Below the pieces are notes generated by a model that saw only the letters and a program-made list of their open reading frames with translations, was not told the DNA's origin and made no database searches. A DNA stretch of 64,000 nucleotides from Companilactobacillus musae (GTDB lineage: Bacteria; Bacillota; Bacilli; Lactobacillales; Lactobacillaceae), in NCBI RefSeq assembly GCF_003967595.1, contig NZ_BIFW01000009.1:62001-126000 (forward strand). The letters are read 5' to 3'. Below are positions 58,763-64,000 of the stretch, piece after piece. A program made the position numbers and the translations under genes. The stretch's first letter is position 1. Each line of letters begins with the position of its first letter.

Positions 58763-60154
58763 TTAATTTGTTTTCTTATTATTTTTAATTAAAAGAGCAA
58801 AGATAAAACCAATGATTGCCATTCCAAAGAAGAAAGCAAAGACTTTTTGATAACCAATCAAACCATTATTTGCAGGTAAATGATGATTTTGATTGGTTGT
58901 AACTAGAATCAAAGTTGCTAAACTGACGCCTAAAGATCCTAATAATTGACGGACAGTTGTAATAATGGCTGTTCCATGAGGAATCAATTCCTCTGAAAGT
59001 GAATTGCCACCTAAAGTTGTAGCTGGCATCATAACGAAAGCATTGCCGCCTTCAATTAACGTTGCAATTAAGATCATTGGCCAAATACTTAATTTAGAGT
59101 GGATAACAAATAACAAGAACCAACCGACGACGATCATTGACATTCCGGTTATTAGAGTGGCCTTGAAACCTATCTTGTCAGCTAGTTTACCAGTTAAGGG
59201 ATTTAAGATACTTAAAACGATTGCTGGTGGAACTAAGGCAAGTCCTGACATTAAAACTGAAGTATGTAAAATGTTTTGGTAATAAAGTGGATAGATAATA
59301 GTTACAACAATTAAAGAAATATATGAAAAACCAGTTAAAAGTACGGCCAGATCAAAATTGAAATTTTTCATAACTTTTAAATCTAGTAGTGGTTCTTGTT
59401 TAGTTAATTGACGATGAATAAATAAAACTGTCAAAACTAAACTGATAATGAGCAAAATAATTAAATTGGTGCTGAAGCTCTTGGTTGCACCAGCTTGGTT
59501 AACAACATAGAGCAGACCAATTAAGCCAAGTAAATAAATAGTTGAGATTAAATCTAAGTTAGCTTTGTGACGTGGCATAACATCTTTAATATTAATCAAA
59601 CCACTGATAAAGATAACAATCATTATCAATAAAAAGATAACGAATAATCCTTGCCATTGTAAAAAATTCAAAACAATTCCGGAAATAATAGGACCACTGG
59701 CCAAAGCGGATCCCATTACTAGTCCAGCATATCCCATTGTGGCACCACGTTGTGATTCTGGTGTAATGGTCATTAAAACGGACTGGAATGATGGAAATAA
59801 AACACCAACTCCAATGGCTTCCAAAGCACGGCCGAACATTGCCATAGGGAAGTTTGGTGCCAAGATAATAATCAAAGTTCCTAGTGAAAATATTGCTACT
59901 ACGCTTAAAAAGATTTTTTTAAACGAGAAATTATTTAATAGCCAAGGACTGATCGGCATCATTATACACATGATCAACATGAATCCAGTTGTTAACCACT
60001 GGATAGTTGGTGCTGTGACACCGAAAAATTTCATTAATGTTGGATAAGCAGTTGATAATGATGACTGACTAATCGACATTGTGAAGGTTCCGGATAACAA
60101 AGTTATAATGAATAACTTACGAGCTAGGCTATTTTGGATTTCACCCTTATTCAT
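58763..60154 (-). CDS. MFS transporter, DHA2 (EmrB/QacA) family
   Basis: A 463-residue drug:proton antiporter-like protein. The N-terminal part has LSTAYPTLMKFFGVTAPTIQWLTTGFML, typical of the DHA2 group, and the motif C-like AGLVMGSALASGPIISGIVL near residue 145. By eye 12-14 helices. GAAGGGGTA precedes ATG 60154. No regulator lies next to it. Probably exports toxic hydrophobic compounds; substrate unproven. Confidence 0.88.
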   Translation of the reverse strand: MNKGEIQNSLARKLFIITLLSGTFTMSISQSSLSTAYPTLMKFFGVTAPTIQWLTTGFMLIMCIMMPISPWLLNNFSFKKIFLSVVAIFSLGTLIIILAPNFPMAMFGRALEAIGVGVLFPSFQSVLMTITPESQRGATMGYAGLVMGSALASGPIISGIVLNFLQWQGLFVIFLLIMIVIFISGLINIKDVMPRHKANLDLISTIYLLGLIGLLYVVNQAGATKSFSTNLIILLIISLVLTVLFIHRQLTKQEPLLDLKVMKNFNFDLAVLLTGFSYISLIVVTIIYPLYYQNILHTSVLMSGLALVPPAIVLSILNPLTGKLADKIGFKATLITGMSMIVVGWFLLFVIHSKLSIWPMILIATLIEGGNAFVMMPATTLGGNSLSEELIPHGTAIITTVRQLLGSLGVSLATLILVTTNQNHHLPANNGLIGYQKVFAFFFGMAIIGFIFALLIKNNKKTN

Positions 60155-60324
60155 AAAATACCCCTTCTTTTGTATAGTCTAATAACAATTTAAGGGTAAC
60201 CTAATATAATTTTGGTGTCCAGTTCATAGCTTGATATAGAGCGCTTTCACTGTATTTAAAAATTTATAAAAACTATCGGGAAGTTGTTTTAAAGAAACTT
60301 AATGGACAAAATGTCTTGAACATA

Positions 60325-60352
60325 CAAAAAAGCTAGGAACTAAATCCTAGCT
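60325..60352 (-). terminator. clpP terminator
   Basis: AGCTAGGA (60331-60338) pairs with TCCTAGCT (60345-60352); on the minus strand six T's follow. The remaining bases up to 60154 show no gene. Confidence 0.85.
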
Positions 60353-60363
60353 TTTAATAAAAT

Positions 60364-60951
60364 TTATTTGCCAGCTTTGTTTGTCATGATTTCATCAATC
60401 AAACCATAATCTTTAGCTTCTTGGGCTGTCATGTAGTTATCACGATCAGTATCTTTTTGAAGTTTTTCGAAAGTTTGACCTGAGTTGTCGGCCAAAATAT
60501 GGTTCAATCTCTTTCTTGTCTTCAAGATTTCTTGAGCAGCAATTTCAATTTCAGTTTGTTGACCTTGAGCACCACCTAATGGTTGGTGAATAAGGACAGT
60601 TGAATTTGGTAGGGCAAAACGTTTGCCTTTAGTACCTGCTGACAATAGAACACTAGCCATTGATGCAGCCATACCTGTTGCAATTGTTTGAATATCAGAC
60701 TTAACGAAATTCATTGTATCCATAATAGCTAATCCGTCGGTAACTGAACCACCGGGTGAGTTAATATACATTGAAATATCCTTGTCGGAATCTTGAGCAT
60801 CTAGGAATAGTAATTCGGCAATGACTGTATTAGCCATTTGACTGTTAACTTCACCAGATAACATGATGATTCTGTCTTTTAATAATCTTGAGTAAATATC
60901 GTAGGCACGTTCGCCACGAGAACTTTGTTCAATAACTGTAGGAACTAACAT
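60364..60951 (-). CDS. clpP: ATP-dependent Clp protease proteolytic subunit
   Basis: A 195-residue ClpP. Catalytic Ser97 (GMAASMAS), His122 (LIHQPLGG) and an Asp near 171 are in place. It forms the tetradecameric barrel served by ClpX, ClpC or ClpE. ATG 60951 follows CAGGAGG; a longer upstream frame would include unrelated residues. A CIRCE element lies in its promoter. In most lactobacilli clpP follows whiA on the same strand; here it faces the opposite way, with two genes between. Confidence 0.97.
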   Translation of the reverse strand: MLVPTVIEQSSRGERAYDIYSRLLKDRIIMLSGEVNSQMANTVIAELLFLDAQDSDKDISMYINSPGGSVTDGLAIMDTMNFVKSDIQTIATGMAASMASVLLSAGTKGKRFALPNSTVLIHQPLGGAQGQQTEIEIAAQEILKTRKRLNHILADNSGQTFEKLQKDTDRDNYMTAQEAKDYGLIDEIMTNKAGK

Positions 60952-60971
60952 AAAATGCCTCCTGTTTTTAA

Positions 60972-60998
60972 TTAGCACTCTTAATAGCACAGTGCTAA
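60972..60998. promoter_or_regulatory. CIRCE element (HrcA operator)
   Basis: TTAGCACTC-N9-CAGTGCTAA matches the CIRCE consensus (TTAGCACTC-N9-GAGTGCTAA) except for one base. It overlaps the clpP -10 box. Confidence 0.85.
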
Positions 60999-61025
60999 TT
61001 TAGCATACAATGGTTAGCGGGTCAA
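60997..61025 (-). promoter_or_regulatory. clpP promoter
   Basis: On the minus strand: TTGACC (61025-61020), 17-base spacer, TAAATT (61002-60997) with a TG extension. Confidence 0.7.
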
Positions 61026-61052
61026 CAAACTAAGCTCGATAAATAAAAATAT

Positions 61053-62177
61053 TTATTCAGTTGTACTTTGAACACGCTTTCTCACCATGAAATCTTTGCA
61101 TTTGGTCCAAATGAGATGGAAATAGTATGCAGAAGCAAATGATAATACCCAAGTTAGTAAATAGCAAATGATAATGGTTAAGATAGGATTTATAGGTACT
61201 AGGTTTTTACCAATTAATCGCCAAATTATTTGAAGCCAAAAGACATTGGATAGGTAAGCTCGATAAGCGTAAGTTGCTAGAAAGTGAAAAACAGGTAAGG
61301 CTTTAGAATTATTATTGATATGATGAATTGCTAAGGTAGCGACTAAACCAATAACCAATAGAGCATAAATTGTCATTGAGGGTTTGTAGTAAGGAGCATT
61401 GCCGAGATTAATAGGGTAACCGAAGGCAAATAATTCTTTGTTAGTCCAATAAAAGATACCTAAAATCAAAATGGACAAAATTGGGAAAGCTTTTTTTAGA
61501 AATTTTTCGAATTGTTTTCTAAACATCCAAGCTAAAACTCCAAAAATTCCATAAATAACAAAACTAATGAAAATTCGATCTAGAAGATACCAATCAGTTT
61601 GGTGAATGCCGTGAAATACTTCTAAGTCATAAAATATGATCCAGGCACTGAATAATATAGTTGTAATGATAATTGTTAAAATAGCGCGCAAAGAATTATT
61701 TTTGACCCAATGGGCTAAAGCCCAGAAAAATGGCATTAAAATAATGAATTGAAGCATCATTGTATTGTACCAAAGGTGCGGTGCGGCATTACCATTGACA
61801 AAATTCCAAGCAAAAGTACCTATACTATTGAATTTGTTCACTTGTTGAACATTTGGAAAAATCAACAAATATGCCAATGTCCACCAAATTGTGGGTACAA
61901 AAAGAGCAGACCATTGTTTTTTCAAATAACCACCATAATTGTGCAAGGTATTTTGATTAGTCGTTCTAGTCGTAGTATATAAAATACCAAAAATAAAGGC
62001 TGGAGCTGTGAACTTGACCAAATTATAAATAATACCAATTGCAGTTTGATAATTAAAAGCCGGATTAGTTGTTAAAACTAAACTGAGTACGGTCTGCATC
62101 ATAACGGCAGTACAAGCAAAAACCTTCATATAATCACCTATGTCGGTTGGACTTGTAGTGTCTTTTTTTATATTCAT
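61053..62177 (-). CDS. Acyltransferase-3 family membrane protein
   Basis: A 374-residue protein with about ten membrane helices resembling acyltransferase family 3 proteins, which O-acetylate cell-surface sugars. The early segment has KVFACTAVMMQTVLS, where the catalytic-type histidine found in many members is not evident, so activity is uncertain. AGGGAG precedes ATG 62177. The upstream region shares a 12-bp identical box with the mdcH upstream region. Confidence 0.75.
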   Translation of the reverse strand: MNIKKDTTSPTDIGDYMKVFACTAVMMQTVLSLVLTTNPAFNYQTAIGIIYNLVKFTAPAFIFGILYTTTRTTNQNTLHNYGGYLKKQWSALFVPTIWWTLAYLLIFPNVQQVNKFNSIGTFAWNFVNGNAAPHLWYNTMMLQFIILMPFFWALAHWVKNNSLRAILTIIITTILFSAWIIFYDLEVFHGIHQTDWYLLDRIFISFVIYGIFGVLAWMFRKQFEKFLKKAFPILSILILGIFYWTNKELFAFGYPINLGNAPYYKPSMTIYALLVIGLVATLAIHHINNNSKALPVFHFLATYAYRAYLSNVFWLQIIWRLIGKNLVPINPILTIIICYLLTWVLSFASAYYFHLIWTKCKDFMVRKRVQSTTE

Positions 62178-62200
62178 TTGAAAATCTCCCTTTTGTGAGT

Positions 62201-62222
62201 TTGTGAGATCAACAAAAGGAAA
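62201..62222. promoter_or_regulatory. Shared box, copy 1 (acyltransferase upstream)
   Basis: TTGTGAGATCAACAAAAGG lies 24 bases before the acyltransferase start; the octamer TTTGTGAG is tandemly repeated at 62192 and 62200. A near-identical box lies before mdcH (63222). Confidence 0.5.
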
Positions 62223-62262
62223 CGCTTAACGTCAATATAATATCATCTTGAATAAAAAGCAA

Positions 62263-63138
62263 CTATATTTTTAATTCAAATTTTTGAAAATCTAAAAAGA
62301 GCATGACTAGTTCATTACTTATTTCGCGCTTAATACCATTGATATCTTTGTGAGGTGAACTAAGGTAGATAGTTCTTTGCAATGGATCGGGAGTAAGACG
62401 TGCTAATTGGACTCTTGGTTGAATTGTTTGCCAGGTAACAGAGGGAATAAAGCTCAAGCCAATTCCGGCTTCAATCAAGCCTCTAACGGTAGCAGGATCG
62501 TCAGCCTCATACATGTAATCTAATGTAATATCTCGTTTATTGAAATAGTTGTCGATCGTTAATCTCAAAGGATTATTTTTTGAAAGACCAATTAACTTTT
62601 CACCTTTTAATTCACTGGGACGAATAAATTGTTTGCTATAACCGTAGTTGATATTCCAGCCGACAAAGATTTCTTCCTTTAAGACCGGTACATTGTTTAG
62701 ACCCTGAAGTGGTTTTGTAGTAACGATGAAATCGAATTGTTTAAAGTCCGTTTCTCGAACATTGTGTTGGGCAATATTCAATCGAACATTTGGAAATTTT
62801 TGCTTGAAGGTTGAGACGATTGCTGGAATGAACGGCGAAGCAACTTCCATTAAAAGTGAAATGGGATGTTCAGCTTGATCAGGCCCTCCTTTGACAGCAT
62901 TGATACCGCGATCTAATTCTTCAAGACTATCGTTAACGTAACTATAGAAGAGTTTTCCTGAACGATTTAATTTTAATGTTCTACCGGTACGGTCAAACAA
63001 TTTAGTATTTAGTTCATCTTCTAGCTGTTTAATGGTTTTGCTAACAGCTGGTTGAGAAACATAGAGAATATTGGAGGCTTTAGTAATACTTTCTTGATTA
63101 GCCACTACGACAAAATATTTTAATTGATTGATGTTCAA
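62263..63138 (-). CDS. LysR-family transcriptional regulator
   Basis: A 291-residue LysR regulator. N-terminal winged helix (about 1-60, QLKYFVVVANQESITKASNILYVSQPAVSKTIKQLE in pieces) and a two-lobed effector domain (from about 88). TTG 63138 is preferred because GAGGTGG lies just upstream; the GTG at 63147 is within that site. Divergent from mdcH, so probably the activator of the malonate decarboxylase operon (MdcR-like) by position; the effector would be malonate, an inference. Confidence 0.9.
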   Translation of the reverse strand: MNINQLKYFVVVANQESITKASNILYVSQPAVSKTIKQLEDELNTKLFDRTGRTLKLNRSGKLFYSYVNDSLEELDRGINAVKGGPDQAEHPISLLMEVASPFIPAIVSTFKQKFPNVRLNIAQHNVRETDFKQFDFIVTTKPLQGLNNVPVLKEEIFVGWNINYGYSKQFIRPSELKGEKLIGLSKNNPLRLTIDNYFNKRDITLDYMYEADDPATVRGLIEAGIGLSFIPSVTWQTIQPRVQLARLTPDPLQRTIYLSSPHKDINGIKREISNELVMLFLDFQKFELKI

Positions 63139-63154
63139 AATTTCCACCTCATAT

Positions 63155-63166
63155 AACCAAATGGTT
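63155..63166. promoter_or_regulatory. Inverted repeat AACCA-AA-TGGTT
   Basis: A 12-bp dyad close upstream of the LysR gene, a possible binding site for LysR itself. Confidence 0.35.
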
Positions 63167-63188
63167 AAGTATCATGCTTTATATATAT

Positions 63189-63217
63189 TATACATGTTAT
63201 CAATCGTTTCCTATACT
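63189..63217 (+). promoter_or_regulatory. mdcH promoter
   Basis: TATACA (63189-63194), 17-base spacer, TATACT (63212-63217). Confidence 0.5.
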
Positions 63218-63221
63218 GAAC

Positions 63222-63244
63222 TTGTGAGATCAATAAAAAGGAAA
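63222..63244. promoter_or_regulatory. Shared box, copy 2 (mdcH upstream)
   Basis: TTGTGAGATCAATAAAAAGG covers the expected transcription start of mdcH; it matches the box at 62201 with one small indel. Confidence 0.5.
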
Positions 63245-63262
63245 AGTTGAGGGTGGATAACT

Positions 63263-64000
63263 ATTAAGAATTTATGGATTTTTCCCGGTCAAGGTGGCCA
63301 GAGAAGTGGCATGTTAAATGAAGTGCCGGTAGAAATGTTGAAAATAGTTAAAGATTTAACAGGAATTGAATTACGTGATGATGATCAAGCTTACCAAAAC
63401 TCAATTCAAATTCAGTTAAGTATTTTGATCCTGCAATTGTTTAATATTCGTCAATTGAAAAAAATTCAACAAGTTCCAGATGTTGTTGCAGGACATTCCT
63501 TAGGGATTTTTGCGGCGGCAGTGGCTGCTGGGGTAATCAGCGAAAAAGATGCAATAAGGATTGTCTATGTTCGTTCGCAAAAGATGCAAGAATCTTATCC
63601 GATTGGCTATGGGATGGGTGCAATCGTTGGTTTGACTAGAAAAGAAGTTTCACAATTAGTTAATCAAGTTAATAGTGATATTGAACCGGTTTTCACGTCA
63701 AACCAGAATTCAGAATTACAAACAGTTGTTTCGGGATCAATTACTGGTATCAAAAGAGTTTTAACTTTAGCTAAGACTAAGCATGCTCAAAAGACAGTAC
63801 TCTTAAAAGTTCCTGTCCCTTCACACTCTCCTTTGATGCAATCAGTTGCTGATGTTTTGGAAAAAGAATTGGCAAAGATTTCGTTGAATGATTCCCAATG
63901 CATTTATTTGGCAAATTATAACGGTCATGCAGTTAGACAAGTTTCAGGAGTTAAATACGACATGATCAACAATCTAGTACATCCTGTTTATTGGGATACG
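63263..64000 (+). CDS. mdcH: Malonate decarboxylase subunit epsilon (MdcH), partial, probable ATT start
   Basis: An acyltransferase of the FabD/MdcH type that loads malonyl groups onto the decarboxylase acyl carrier; the 3' end runs off the window (about 246 residues visible). The N terminus reads KNLWIFPGQGGQRSGML, the catalytic serine is in GHSLGIFAAAV, and PVPSHSPLMQ holds the histidine. The frame opens after a TGA at 63248 and has no ATG, GTG or TTG before the conserved FPGQGG. GAGGGTGG ends 6 bases before ATT 63263, the best start. FabD is the alternative, but the NSIQIQLSILILQLFNIRQL region and the divergent LysR gene favour MdcH. Confidence 0.8.
   Translation, partial: MKNLWIFPGQGGQRSGMLNEVPVEMLKIVKDLTGIELRDDDQAYQNSIQIQLSILILQLFNIRQLKKIQQVPDVVAGHSLGIFAAAVAAGVISEKDAIRIVYVRSQKMQESYPIGYGMGAIVGLTRKEVSQLVNQVNSDIEPVFTSNQNSELQTVVSGSITGIKRVLTLAKTKHAQKTVLLKVPVPSHSPLMQSVADVLEKELAKISLNDSQCIYLANYNGHAVRQVSGVKYDMINNLVHPVYWDT

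Noticed and set aside
61011-61028. Possible CtsR box in the clpP promoter (GGTTAGCGGGTCAA)
   Set aside because: Only one heptad is close to the consensus and the spacing is wrong.
1-64000. tRNA, rRNA, CRISPR arrays, prophage genes and insertion sequences
   Set aside because: None could be recognised; the holin-family protein at 38237 is a YvlD-like chromosomal gene next to a PspC gene.

Overview
The window is chromosomal DNA from a low-GC Gram-positive bacterium of the Lactobacillaceae. This rests on gene order typical of lactobacilli: ftsK, ymfF, ymfH, ymfI, ymfM, pgsA, cinA, recA, rny; comFA, comFC, hpf, secA, prfB; phoPR with the pst operon; hprK, lgt, trxB, pgm; and uvrBA with rapZ, yvcK, whiA. 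A DUF1149 gene, HPr kinase and frequent TTG starts fit. The Companilactobacillus (alimentarius/farciminis) group is my best guess, but that is inference. No rRNA, tRNA, CRISPR array, prophage or intact insertion sequence is visible.

Layout. 1-2938: nadK (5' end cut off), an RluD-type pseudouridine synthase and mgtE. 3030-4773: a TetR repressor divergent from an alpha/beta hydrolase, with a clear palindromic operator between them. 4826-8877: cutC, uppP and a beta-propeller lactonase on the minus strand, then an AI-2E-type permease. 8890-10027: trmL behind a structured leader with its own terminator, then DUF1149. 10110-20787: ftsK, the ymfFHI/ymfM/pgsA block, a short cinA, recA and rny. 20896-26243: tagO, a membrane-anchored XRE regulator, yigZ divergent from comFA-comFC, and hpf under a promoter overlapped by a catabolite (cre) site. 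27016-37899: secA, prfB with its programmed frameshift, phoPR and pstS-C-A-B-B-phoU. 37955-46666: PspC and YvlD-like membrane proteins, hprK, lgt, trxB, a small regulator, phosphoglucomutase, a phosphodiesterase and an MFS protein. 46790-56795: uvrBA, a Na+/H+ antiporter, rapZ-yvcK-whiA. 56871-64000: a large membrane protein, a DHA2 drug transporter and clpP (all minus strand), an acyltransferase, a LysR regulator and the start of a probable malonate decarboxylase operon (mdcH).

Most genes are housekeeping: DNA repair and SOS (recA, uvrBA), protein secretion and translation (secA, prfB, hpf, trmL), envelope synthesis (uppP, tagO, lgt, pgsA), phosphate uptake and carbon control (hprK, cre site).

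The most unusual content is non-coding. A family of structured repeats of about 125-150 bp occurs three times (26424-26564, 26711-26834 inverted, 43826-43976). Helix arms differ between copies but stay paired, while internal-loop sequences are conserved, which suggests a conserved folded RNA or a palindromic mobile element. A second family of hairpins with a shared arm sequence recurs at 2959, 5564 and 51694. Two genes (cutC and mdcH) appear to start at ATT codons behind strong ribosome binding sites. Several operators are visible: TetR, a 16-bp palindrome at the pgm start site, SOS boxes at recA and uvrB, CIRCE at clpP and cre at hpf.
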